A stretch of DNA of 64,000 bases from Alphaproteobacteria bacterium (lineage in GTDB: Bacteria > Pseudomonadota > Alphaproteobacteria > Rhodospirillales > WMHbin7), in NCBI GenBank assembly GCA_015231795.1, contig JADGAX010000004.1, forward strand, positions 21,001 to 85,000, read 5' to 3'. Positions 9,564 to 17,490 of the stretch are shown here, in pieces. The notes under the pieces were generated by a model. That model made no database searches, was not told where the DNA came from, and saw only the letters and a program-made list of their open reading frames with translations. Made by a program: the position numbers and the translations under genes. Numbering within the stretch: the stretch's first letter is position 1; every line of letters begins with the position of its first letter.

Positions 9564-10103
9564 TTAGTGCACCGCCTGATCGGATTGGGGCTTGTGCCAG
9601 TGCCAGCTGCTCAAGGTGACCGGCACGGTCACCATCTTGATGGCCTCGGTCGGGCAGATGTTGAAGCATTTCTTGCAGCCGTGGCATTCCTGCTTGATCA
9701 CGGTATGCATTTGCTTGGCGGCGCCCACGATGGCGTCGACCGAACATTCGCCCAGACAGCGCATGCAGCCGATGCACAGGGACTCGTCGACCACGGCGTA
9801 TTGCAGGCTTTCTTCCTCGTGATCGCTCGTGTCGGCGGTAACGCCCAGCTTCTTGGCCAGGGCCTCGATCACCGGCTTGCCGCCCGGCGCGCAGGCGGTG
9901 ATGCTGGCTTCGCCCTTGGCCAGGGCGGCGGCGTACTGCCCGCAGCCAACATAGCCGCACTGGCCGCATTGCGCGCCCGGCAACAGGCCCAGCAGTTCGA
10001 CCTCCAAGGGATTTTCCTCGACCGCCAGAAGCTTGGCGGCAGCGCCCAAAATCCCGCCCAGGGCGGCGCCCATCACGGCAACACTTCCGATAGCCAGCAA
10101 CAT
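9564..10103 (-). CDS. rnfB: Rnf electron transport complex subunit B (Fe-S)
   Basis: 179 aa. An N-terminal membrane anchor is followed by the Rnf/4Fe-4S domain with LPGAQCGQCGYVGCGQYA and a fourth cysteine in ITACAPGG. Two ferredoxin-type clusters come next: CIGCMRCLGECSVDAIVGA and CHGCKKCFNICPTEAIKMV. It receives electrons from ferredoxin or passes them to it. The spacing to rnfC is a single base. Confidence 0.95.
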   Translation of the reverse strand: MLLAIGSVAVMGAALGGILGAAAKLLAVEENPLEVELLGLLPGAQCGQCGYVGCGQYAAALAKGEASITACAPGGKPVIEALAKKLGVTADTSDHEEESLQYAVVDESLCIGCMRCLGECSVDAIVGAAKQMHTVIKQECHGCKKCFNICPTEAIKMVTVPVTLSSWHWHKPQSDQAVH

Positions 10104-10115
10104 GAGAGCCTTCTC

Positions 10116-10697
10116 CTAGTTAGAAGCCATGCCGGAAAAGCCCATGAAGGCAAGCGCCAACAGGCTTGCCGTCACGAAACCGACCGGGGGACCCATGAAC
10201 AGGCGCGGCACGTCGCACAGCGCCAAACGCTCACGCAGGCCCGCCAGCAAAGCCAAAGCCAAGCTGAAACCGACCGACGAAGCAAAGGAGAAGATGGTGC
10301 CGATCAGAAAGCCTTGATGGCCCTCGACGATCAGCAACGACACGCCCAGCACCGCGCAGTTGGTGGTGATCAGCGGCAGATAGATGCCCAGCATCTGGAA
10401 CAAAGGCGGCGAAATCTTGCGCACCGACATTTCGGTGAACTGCACGGCGGCGGCGATGACCAGAATGAAGGTGTAGGTACGCAGATATTCCAATCCATAG
10501 GGCAGCAGCAGGTAATTCTCAAGCGCCCAGTTGCCCATCGAGGAAACGGTAATCACGAAGGTGGTGGCCATGCCCATGCCGACCGCGGTGTCGATCTTGG
10601 TGGTGACGCCCATGAACGAACACAGGCCCAAAAAACGCATCAACACGACATTGTTGACCAGGGCGGCGCCGACAATCACCATGATGATTTCTTGCAT
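10116..10697 (-). CDS. rnfA: Rnf electron transport complex subunit A
   Basis: 193-aa integral membrane protein with six hydrophobic helices: MQEIIMVIVGAALVNNVVLMRFLGLCSFMGV at the N-terminus and the conserved LITTNCAVLGV later. It is a paralogue of RnfE and NqrE; the pair forms an Fe-S-bearing pseudo-symmetric unit in the membrane. It lies 12 bases upstream of rnfB and 10 bases downstream of the RseC-family gene. Confidence 0.95.
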   Translation of the reverse strand: MQEIIMVIVGAALVNNVVLMRFLGLCSFMGVTTKIDTAVGMGMATTFVITVSSMGNWALENYLLLPYGLEYLRTYTFILVIAAAVQFTEMSVRKISPPLFQMLGIYLPLITTNCAVLGVSLLIVEGHQGFLIGTIFSFASSVGFSLALALLAGLRERLALCDVPRLFMGPPVGFVTASLLALAFMGFSGMASN

Positions 10698-10707
10698 GAT
10701 CGGCTCC

Positions 10708-11211
10708 CTAGTTCAGCTGGCAGGATTCGCTCTGCGCCGGGGATGGCGCATGGCGCAGATAGATGGGCGTCAACTCGCCCTGGGCGGTCAGCTTCTTGGC
10801 CCGCAGCCTAGCGATATAAAGGCCGATTCCCAGGCCCGCGAACGTCGCCAACATCGTAATGCCATCTTCGTGGCCCAAAAGATGGGCGACGGTGCCGCTG
10901 CACAGCATGGTTACCAGCGGAATGGCATAAGCGGTCATCGAGGCCTTGACCAGCGTGCTTTCCTGAACGCCGATGACGACCCGGTCGCCAACCTTCAGCT
11001 CATGCACGTTGTCGAGCGGAAAGCGTCTGGCATGCAGGCGCGAACCGAAAACGTCGGCGCCGCACGCGCTTGACGAGGCGCAGCCGCCGCAAGACGAGGT
11101 CTGTTCGGGTTCGAGCCAGGCGACGGCTCCCTCAATGGCGACAACCTTGGCCAGTCCTTCGACGGCGGCAAAGTTGCTGGGATCGGGCATATCGTCTTCG
11201 GCCTGCATCAC
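10708..11211 (-). CDS. rseC: SoxR-reducing system / RseC family protein
   Basis: 167 aa. An N-terminal beta-rich domain contains the cysteine motif SSCGGCASSSACG (residues about 40-52), and two transmembrane helices follow (residues 95-140). In enterobacteria RseC works with RsxABCDGE (the Rnf homologue) to keep SoxR reduced. Here it is co-encoded with rnf and apbE and probably helps assemble or tune the complex. Its start overlaps the apbE stop. The first codons offer MMQAEDDMPDPSN or MPDPSN as alternative starts. Confidence 0.88.
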   Translation of the reverse strand: MMQAEDDMPDPSNFAAVEGLAKVVAIEGAVAWLEPEQTSSCGGCASSSACGADVFGSRLHARRFPLDNVHELKVGDRVVIGVQESTLVKASMTAYAIPLVTMLCSGTVAHLLGHEDGITMLATFAGLGIGLYIARLRAKKLTAQGELTPIYLRHAPSPAQSESCQLN

Positions 11212-12206
11212 GCCTCCAGCTTCTCAACGACGCCCGAAGGCGTGACGAACAGGGCCATTTCGCCGCCCATGGCGCGCAGAAGCGGCAAGCGCTTGGCGGG
11301 ATCGGACAGCAGCATGGCGGCCGAGAGGCCGTCGGCAGCGGTGGCCGTGGAAGCCACCACCGAAACGCCCAGCAGCGCCGGAGCGGTCTTGCCCGAGCGC
11401 GGATCGATCAGATGGGTGAATTTGCCCGCATCGTCGAACAAGGTGCCATAGCCGCCCGAGGTCGAGACGCACTTGTTCACGACGTCGATTTCGCTGATCG
11501 CCTGTTCTGGATTGGCCGGATTGGCGATGCCGATCTTCCAGGCGGAACCGTCGGGCTTGGCGTCCATCGCCCGAGGCTCGCCCATATCGACGATCATCTG
11601 GGTAAATCCGTAGGCGCGAAGCACATCCGCCACGCGGTCGGTGATATAGCCCTGGGCGCCGCTGTTCAGCGTAAGGCCCATGCCCGGCTTGGCGAAGGCC
11701 ACGCTGCGCGCCTTGGCATTGACCTCGACATTGCGCCAATCGACCAACTGGCGGGCCGCCTCGATCTGGCTGGCTGCCGGGCCGTTCGGATCGGGATTGA
11801 CGCCGGTGAAATGGCTGAAATAGGTCTGCCACAGGGGCTGAATGGTGGGATCGTAGACGCCGTCGCTTTTCTCGGCCAGCGTCAGGGCATGCGTCAGCAT
11901 CGCGATGAAGTCCGGCGAGACGTTCTCGACCCGGCCTTCGCGGTTCAAGCGGGCCAAGGTGGTGTCGGCCCGATAGACGCTGAAAATGGACTCAAGCCTA
12001 GCCAGTTCGGCCAAGCCCGCCTCGATGGCGGCGTGCGCCTTCGCCTCGTCCTTATGATAAAGCGAGATCGAGGCCGGAGCGCCAAGCGCCGTTCCTTCCC
12101 AGCGCGCCATCTTGGCCTGGGCCCCTTTGGCCGTCAGGAAAAGAGGCACGCCAGCGGCGGCGGCAAGCACCGTAAGAGCGCGGCGGCGGGTGAACTTGAC
12201 GGTCAT
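11208..12206 (-). CDS. apbE: FAD:protein FMN transferase ApbE
   Basis: 332 aa. Attaches FMN covalently to a threonine in SGAT-like motifs of RnfG and RnfD, both encoded downstream. The N-terminus TRRRALTVLAAAAGVPLFL resembles a Tat or Sec signal, consistent with periplasmic action. Family motifs visible: GTALGAPASISLYH, SDGVYDPTIQPL, LNSGAQGYITDRVADVLR, and the metal-site region GGYGTLFDD...THLIDPRSGK. It is the first gene of the operon, so it would be made together with its substrates. Confidence 0.94.
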   Translation of the reverse strand: MTVKFTRRRALTVLAAAAGVPLFLTAKGAQAKMARWEGTALGAPASISLYHKDEAKAHAAIEAGLAELARLESIFSVYRADTTLARLNREGRVENVSPDFIAMLTHALTLAEKSDGVYDPTIQPLWQTYFSHFTGVNPDPNGPAASQIEAARQLVDWRNVEVNAKARSVAFAKPGMGLTLNSGAQGYITDRVADVLRAYGFTQMIVDMGEPRAMDAKPDGSAWKIGIANPANPEQAISEIDVVNKCVSTSGGYGTLFDDAGKFTHLIDPRSGKTAPALLGVSVVASTATAADGLSAAMLLSDPAKRLPLLRAMGGEMALFVTPSGVVEKLEA

Positions 12207-12517
12207 GGAACTCGACTCCTTCCCAGCACGAACAGATCGGCAAGACTAGCTGGTGCGAAATTTTCCCGCCAAGCAAAAATATTTTGCGTTGCACACGCTG
12301 TTTGGGCGGATTTGCTGCACCTGCGTCAGCAGCATATTGTCGTGATTAGGGCTAAGCAAGAACAAAAATTTCGAAAATCAACGGTTCTACGCAAACTTGT
12401 CTCGTGGGCACACCAAAATGGGTCGTATACCCCCTACCCATTTTGGCGGATTTCCACGGCCCGTAAGTGCGGCGCAATATGACAGTTTTCGTACATAACC
12501 CTTGAGAATCAGCCCCC
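12207..12517. other. Divergent intergenic region between apbE-rnf and the TPR-methyltransferase gene
   Basis: 311 bases with lower GC than the flanking genes. It must hold the promoter of the rnf operon (leftward) and of the gene at 12518 (rightward). The only clear structure is the 34-bp dyad at 12413-12446, annotated separately. No convincing sigma-54, NifA or FNR site was found by eye. Confidence 0.6.
12413..12446. promoter_or_regulatory. 34-bp dyad, operator candidate
   Basis: Two perfect 11-base arms (12413-12423 CCAAAATGGGT and 12436-12446 ACCCATTTTGG) separated by 12 bases, centred about 210 bp before apbE and 90 bp before the rightward gene. The arm centres are 23 bp apart, near two helical turns, as for a dimeric regulator. 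There is no T-run, so it does not look like a terminator. Confidence 0.5.
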
Positions 12518-13672
12518 TTGCTCTTTTTGCCGCCCCTGGCCATGAATGCCCGCATGATCGAAATCTTCGACGGCATCTACCGGCAAGCGCTGGGCGATTT
12601 CAAGGCCAACCGCGCCCATCAGGCGGTGGAGGGTTTCGCCAGGCTGCGCCAACTCGCCCCCGACTATCCCGGTCTGGACGTCGCCTATGCCAAGGCGCTG
12701 CGCCGCGACGCCCGCTTCGAAGATGCGCTGGCTGCGTTCGATACGCTAAAGGGCGACGCCATCGAATTGGGATTCGAAAAAGCGATGTGCCTTCTGGCGC
12801 TGGGCTGCGCCCCAGAGGCGCTGGCCGCCTTCGATTGGGTTTTGGAGCGGCGCCCCAACATGGCCGTCGCCTGGTATCACAGCCATGCCCCGGCGCTGGC
12901 GCTTCGGGGCATGGAGGACGCCTTGCGCCGGCTTGAGCACGCCATGGCCTGCACCGGCCCGGTCAACGGCAATTACGCGGCCCTGCTGGCCGCCTATCGC
13001 TGGCTTCAAGGCGAAGAGGGACTGGCGCTATCCCTGGCCCGCAAGGGGCGCCATCGCGTTCTGATCGACGGCTTGAAGGCGATCAAACCGCATCTGAGGC
13101 AAGATCATGCGCTGTTTGCGCTGGCCCCCCAGTTGCTGGCGTATGCCATGAGCGAGGCGAGGACGGACGGGCTTGTTCTGGAATTCGGGGTTCGGCGCGG
13201 CACCTCGCTTCGCCATCTTGCCGCCATCGCTGGGCAAGAGGTGCATGGCTTCGATTCCTTCGAAGGACTGCCCGAAGCCTGGGGAAGCGCAGGCCCTGGA
13301 TTGCTTTCAACGGCGTCGCAATTGCCGACCGTTCCCGCCAACGCGCGCCTGCATCCCGGATGGTTCGAAGACACGCTGCCCGCCTTCCTGGCCGAGCATC
13401 CTGGCAACGTGCGCTTCGTCAACATCGATTCCGATTTGTACGCCTCGGCCAGGACCGTGCTGTTCGCCCTGGCTCCCCGGTTGGTCGAAGGCTCGGTCGT
13501 CGTTTTCGACGAATTGATCGGCAATCCCAGTTGGAAGGAAGATGAATTCAAGGCGCTGGCCGAGTTCAAAACCGCCTTCGACGTACAATATGAATATTTC
13601 GCCCTGTCGCCCGCCACCAAACAGGCGGCCTTGAAAATTCTTCAAGCCCCCCGTTTCGCGAAATCCCAATAA
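12518..13672 (+). CDS. TPR-like protein with TylF-family methyltransferase domain
   Basis: 384 aa. Residues 10-190 are helical TPR-like repeats (FKANRAHQAVEGFARLRQLAPDYP and following). Residues 200-375 are a class I SAM methyltransferase fold of the macrocin O-methyltransferase (TylF) type, with LVLEFGVRRGTSLRHLAA as the SAM loop, GFDSFEGLPE, VRFVNIDSDLYAS and VVFDELIGN. The substrate is unknown; similar proteins sit in polysaccharide or glycan loci. No clear Shine-Dalgarno is seen, so the start may also be 12542 or 12554. Its last 31 bases overlap the convergent aminotransferase. Confidence 0.8.
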   Translation: MLFLPPLAMNARMIEIFDGIYRQALGDFKANRAHQAVEGFARLRQLAPDYPGLDVAYAKALRRDARFEDALAAFDTLKGDAIELGFEKAMCLLALGCAPEALAAFDWVLERRPNMAVAWYHSHAPALALRGMEDALRRLEHAMACTGPVNGNYAALLAAYRWLQGEEGLALSLARKGRHRVLIDGLKAIKPHLRQDHALFALAPQLLAYAMSEARTDGLVLEFGVRRGTSLRHLAAIAGQEVHGFDSFEGLPEAWGSAGPGLLSTASQLPTVPANARLHPGWFEDTLPAFLAEHPGNVRFVNIDSDLYASARTVLFALAPRLVEGSVVVFDELIGNPSWKEDEFKALAEFKTAFDVQYEYFALSPATKQAALKILQAPRFAKSQ

Positions 13673-14496
13673 AGCTGGCGCGCCAGTTCATAGACCGGAC
13701 CAGGCGACAGGCTGCGTTCTTCATAGCGCAAACAAGCCTGCACCTTGGCGTAGTTGCCGGTGGCGAAGATTTCCTTGGCCGTCTGCAATTCGCCGGGCGC
13801 AATCGCCCGCTCGATCACCTCGACCCCCGCATCCCTCAGAAGGGCGATCACCCGCTGGCGCGTGATGCCGTTCAGGAAGGTGCCGTTGATGGCGGGCGTG
13901 TGCGCCGCTCCATCCTTGACCAGAAACAGATTGGTATAGGCGAATTCCGCCAGATTGCCGCAAGGATCGAGCACGGCCGCCGTATCGAATCCCTTTTGCC
14001 CGGCTTCGCGCACGATGCGCGAAATGTTGGGATAGAGGCATGACGCCTTGGCCTCGGTGGGGGCGGCGTCGCGGGCGGGCCTTCTGAACGAAGACAGGCA
14101 GGCGGTAAAGCCGGGAGAGGTCGGCAAGGGGGCTTCGTAGACCGACAGCGCAAAGCGCGTGCTGGCCGGATCGGGGATGGCGAAACCGCTCTCGGCCCAG
14201 AACATAGGGCAGACATACAGTTCGGCATCTGGTCCGAAACGGCGAATGCCCTCCCAGGCCAGTTCCTCGATCTCATAGGGCGTCAGCATCGGCTCTAACC
14301 CCAGAACGCGGGCCGAAGCGCAGGCTCTGGCCATGTGGCGGGCCATGTCGGGGGCCAGCCCCCGGATGGCTCTTGCGCCGTCAAACACCACCGACCCCAG
14401 CCAGACGCCGTGCGTCATCGGTCCCAGCGCCTTGGGATTTCCGGCATGCCAGCCGTCGTCCAGCCAGGTAATGGCCTTGATGTCTGTGTCCGCCAT
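13642..14496 (-). CDS. Class IV aminotransferase (branched-chain aminotransferase-like)
   Basis: 284 aa. PLP enzyme of the IlvE/D-amino-acid transaminase fold. Visible motifs: GPMTHGVWLGSVVFDGARA near the N-terminus, the PLP lysine region EAKASCLYPNISR (about residue 170), NLAEFAYTNLFLVKDG and NGITRQRVIALL. It probably transfers amino groups between branched-chain amino acids and 2-oxoglutarate. The family also includes 4-amino-4-deoxychorismate lyase, but the TKxxxNY-like spacing favours an aminotransferase. It is convergent with the preceding gene. Confidence 0.87.
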   Translation of the reverse strand: MADTDIKAITWLDDGWHAGNPKALGPMTHGVWLGSVVFDGARAIRGLAPDMARHMARACASARVLGLEPMLTPYEIEELAWEGIRRFGPDAELYVCPMFWAESGFAIPDPASTRFALSVYEAPLPTSPGFTACLSSFRRPARDAAPTEAKASCLYPNISRIVREAGQKGFDTAAVLDPCGNLAEFAYTNLFLVKDGAAHTPAINGTFLNGITRQRVIALLRDAGVEVIERAIAPGELQTAKEIFATGNYAKVQACLRYEERSLSPGPVYELARQLYWDFAKRGA

Positions 14497-14594
14497 GACG
14501 CCCCCGCAAAGTTAGGATTTCAGGCCGGTATCCTGCGCCAAACGAATCGAACTTGTCCATTGTCCAACGTCAAGACTGGCCGCATAATCCGCCC

Positions 14595-15344
14595 ATGCGA
14601 CATCTTGCCCTGCTCTTTGCCCTGCTTCTTCTCCCGGCCTGCGAAAGCGGGTTGGAGGAACCCGCCAGCCTGACCGACAAGCAGGTCGGCACGACCTTGA
14701 ACGAAGCGGTCAGCGAGGCCGAACAGGCCAATGACTGGCCAGCGGCAGCGGAATATTACCATTCCCTTTTCGAACGCGCCCCCAACGACGAAAAGATCGC
14801 CCTGCGCTACGCCAAGGCGCTGCGCTATTCCGGCTATGGCCCCGAAGCGGCTGGCGTGCTGATGCCTTTCGCCGACAAGCATGCCGACAATGTGGCCCTT
14901 AGAATCGAATTGGGCAAATGCCTGATCGCCGCCACCCAACCGGCCAAGGCGGTCGAGATTCTTAAAAAAGCCCAGCTTCAGGCCCCCAAGAATTGGGAAA
15001 TCCTGTCCGCCCTGGGCATCGCCTATGATTACCAGGACATGCATTCCGAAGCGCAGGAAAGCTATCTGAAGGCTTTGGACCTGACGCCAGAAAATCCGGT
15101 GGTGCTGAACAACCTAGCCTTGTCGCAGGCCAAAAGCGGCGCCTTGCCGATCGCTATCGCAACACTGGAGCGCGCCGCCAAGCAGCCCAGGGCGCGCATG
15201 CAGATCAGGCAGAATCTGGCCGTGCTGATGGCCTTCAAGGGCGACGCCCAGGCCGCGGAGCGGCTGGCTCGCCAGGATTTGCCCGCCGACATGGCCGGGC
15301 GCAACGCCTCGATGTTCCGCCTCTTCTCGGCGCCGTCCAACTGA
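14595..15344 (+). CDS. TPR lipoprotein (TadD-like)
   Basis: 249 aa from MRHLALLFALLLLPACESG, a lipoprotein signal with lipobox LLPAC. TPR repeats follow (residues 45-190: DWPAAAEYYHSLFERAPND, KNWEILSALGIAYDYQDMH, NPVVLNNLALSQAKSG). Such lipoproteins act as scaffolds, as TadD does in Flp pilus assembly, but no tad genes are nearby. The frame opens 14 codons earlier; the signal peptide decides the start. The stop shares a base with the next ATG. Confidence 0.8.
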   Translation: MRHLALLFALLLLPACESGLEEPASLTDKQVGTTLNEAVSEAEQANDWPAAAEYYHSLFERAPNDEKIALRYAKALRYSGYGPEAAGVLMPFADKHADNVALRIELGKCLIAATQPAKAVEILKKAQLQAPKNWEILSALGIAYDYQDMHSEAQESYLKALDLTPENPVVLNNLALSQAKSGALPIAIATLERAAKQPRARMQIRQNLAVLMAFKGDAQAAERLARQDLPADMAGRNASMFRLFSAPSN

Positions 15345-16177
15345 TGAAGATGATGGCGCGGGCCAGCATTCATCCCGGTCTGTTTTTCTGCCTGCTGTCG
15401 CTGGCCTTCTTCTGTCTTCCCGCCCATGCGCAAGAGCCTTTTCGCGATTGCCCCGACTGCCCGGAAATGGTGATCGTGCCGAAAGGCGGTTTTATCATGG
15501 GATCGGATGTGGGCCACGAGAACGAGCGCCCGGCGCATCCGGTGAAGATCGCCAAACCCTTCGCCCTTGGCCGCTATGAAGTCACCTTCGACGAATGGCA
15601 GGCCTGCTTCGATGCCCAGGCTTGCTTGCGCAATCCCGACGACCATAAATGGGGGCGCGCCAATCGCCCGGTCATGAACGTCACCATCGACGACGTCAAA
15701 CAGTTCCTGGCTTGGCTGTCGCAAAAGAGCGGCAAGCGCTATCGCCTGCCCGGCGAAGCGGAATGGGAATGGGCGGCCAGGGCGGGAACCGCCGGCCTGT
15801 TTTCCTGGGGCGATAAAATGGAGCCTGGGCGGGCCAATTGCCGAGGCTGCGGCGACGATCCCTTCAACGGTTTTTCCACCGCCCCGGTGGGCAGCTATCC
15901 GCCCAACGCCTTTGGCCTTTACGACATGGCGGGCAATGTTTGGGAATGGACCGAGGATTGCTGGCATCCCGATCATACCGGAGCGCCCAAAGACCAGAAG
16001 CCGCGCGGACCCGAAGCCAATCCCCTGCCCGGCCTGCCCGCCTGCATGGCCCGCGTGATGAAAGGTGGGGCTTGGTACTACTACGCCCAGATGTCGCGGC
16101 CCAGCGCCAGGGCCAGGAACGAGGGCCGCGTCCTTAGCTATGTGCTGGGATTTCGCGTGGCAAGGGACGTGGATTAG
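15344..16177 (+). CDS. Exported SUMF1/FGE-fold protein without the catalytic cysteines
   Basis: 277 aa with signal peptide (FFCLLSLAFFCLPAHAQ). The formylglycine-generating-enzyme fold is clear: MVIVPKGGFIMGSDVGHENERPAHPV, GRYEVTFDEWQAC, YRLPGEAEWEWAARAGT, FGLYDMAGNVWEWTEDCW, GFRVARD. The C-terminal motif that in true FGE carries the active-site Cys reads SRPSARARNEGRVLSYVLGFRV, with no Cys, so sulfatase maturation is unlikely. A ligand-binding or other non-FGE role is more plausible. It is coupled to the TPR lipoprotein upstream. Confidence 0.85.
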   Translation: MKMMARASIHPGLFFCLLSLAFFCLPAHAQEPFRDCPDCPEMVIVPKGGFIMGSDVGHENERPAHPVKIAKPFALGRYEVTFDEWQACFDAQACLRNPDDHKWGRANRPVMNVTIDDVKQFLAWLSQKSGKRYRLPGEAEWEWAARAGTAGLFSWGDKMEPGRANCRGCGDDPFNGFSTAPVGSYPPNAFGLYDMAGNVWEWTEDCWHPDHTGAPKDQKPRGPEANPLPGLPACMARVMKGGAWYYYAQMSRPSARARNEGRVLSYVLGFRVARDVD

Positions 16178-17490
16178 CGCGCCTTGGCGTCAGCGACCAG
16201 ACTTTTGAAGAAGTCGATCTGCCAATCCACCTCGTCGGGCGAAAGCGGACAATTGCCCTTATGGGCGCGGATGATGCCCGAAGGCGGCACGCGCGCCAGC
16301 TTGGCCTGCAGTTGCTGCGACAAGTCCATGCCCAGACCAGCCTTGAAGGAAAGGGCCACCATGCCTTTGGCGCTTTGCGTTTCGATGGCCTTCTTCACCA
16401 CTTCCAGCGACAGACCGGCCCGCACGGCCAGCGAACCGGTGACCATCTCCAGCTTGCCCGCCGACAAGGCCTTGGCGACGTCGTCTTCCTCCAGCTTGCC
16501 CGCCGCATGAAGCTGTTTGAGTTCGGCCAGAGGATCGGCGTTGGCGCCAGCACCTGCGGCCCCCTTGCGCCTGGGCTGGCGCAGTTCGATCTGTTGGGTT
16601 TCCGCCTCCAGGCGCTTCTTGACCTCGCGTTCGACGTCGGCCATCACGCTTTCGGGCAGATCGTTGCGCGTCTTCAACGCGTCGAGCAGATTGTCCGCCA
16701 CGAATCTGGCGATGCGCCCCACGGCCCTGGCCGACAGATGCGGGCGCTGCACCAATGGGGCGTGCCACATCTCGATATCCGGGGCGCGTTCGATCAGGCG
16801 ATCCAGGGTTTCTTCGCGGATCTGGGCGCTTTTGTTGCCCAGCAACACGGCGATGGCCTCGACATCGTCCGACTTGGCGATAACGTCGGCCACCTCGGCG
16901 CCAACGCCAGCGCGCCTGGAAATGGCGGCCAAGGCCCCCTTGATGGGGCCTGTCGAAATGATTTCCAGCAGGTCTTCGTCGGTCAGAACCGGCGAACATT
17001 CCAGCACCGGCCCGGCCACCACGATTTCCGTATCGCGAGCCAGTCGGCGGATGATGTCGGGCGGCGCGTTGGCGACGTCCTTCAGCGTCTCGGCGATGAT
17101 GCGCCTGACGCGCGGCAACTGGTCGCGAGCCAGGATTTCCAGCGTCTCATAGGTGATGCGCCGGATGCGGTCTTGTTCGTCGGGTCCAAGTCCGGGCGCC
17201 AGCTTGGCGATTTTCAGCGCCAGGTCGGAACGCACGTCTTCGTCGGCGTCCTTGGCCAGCAGAAGATTGGCCTGTACCGGCGTCGAAGGATTCTTGGCGA
17301 TTTTGCGACGCACCTCGCTTAACGGGTCGCCCGCCAGATAGTACAGGATTTCCGGCATCAGCCCCTTATGGGCCGCCAGTTCGCCCCTTGTCTTGGCGTC
17401 GGCGCTGGCCGCCAGATCCCTGGCCTCTTCATATTCGACCGGCTTTTCGCCCTTCAGGCTGCCCAACAGGCGCTTTAGCAGATTGCTCAT
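16174..17490 (-). CDS. DUF2336 domain protein
   Basis: 438 aa. Alpha-helical, HEAT-like repeat protein of the DUF2336/COG5330 family, which is typical of alphaproteobacteria and of unknown function. Repeats such as RRKIAKNPSTPVQANLLLAKDADEDVRSDLALKIAKL and RVRRIIAETLKDVANAPPDIIRRLARD are visible. The C-terminus ends in GNCPLSPDEVDWQIDFF. It overlaps the PAS-GGDEF gene upstream by 4 bases (ATGA), so a signalling role together with c-di-GMP is possible but not shown. Confidence 0.85.
   Translation of the reverse strand: MSNLLKRLLGSLKGEKPVEYEEARDLAASADAKTRGELAAHKGLMPEILYYLAGDPLSEVRRKIAKNPSTPVQANLLLAKDADEDVRSDLALKIAKLAPGLGPDEQDRIRRITYETLEILARDQLPRVRRIIAETLKDVANAPPDIIRRLARDTEIVVAGPVLECSPVLTDEDLLEIISTGPIKGALAAISRRAGVGAEVADVIAKSDDVEAIAVLLGNKSAQIREETLDRLIERAPDIEMWHAPLVQRPHLSARAVGRIARFVADNLLDALKTRNDLPESVMADVEREVKKRLEAETQQIELRQPRRKGAAGAGANADPLAELKQLHAAGKLEEDDVAKALSAGKLEMVTGSLAVRAGLSLEVVKKAIETQSAKGMVALSFKAGLGMDLSQQLQAKLARVPPSGIIRAHKGNCPLSPDEVDWQIDFFKSLVADAKAR

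Noticed and set aside
8210..9619. 469-codon plus-strand frame
   Set aside because: Antisense shadow of rnfC; His/Gly/Ala-rich composition typical of reverse reading of GC-rich genes.
9534..10811. 425-codon plus-strand frame
   Set aside because: Antisense shadow of rnfB and rnfA with no recognisable domain.
12290..12460. Possible NifA (TGT-N10-ACA) site upstream of apbE
   Set aside because: The nearest match has spacing of nine, not ten, and no sigma-54 promoter accompanies it.
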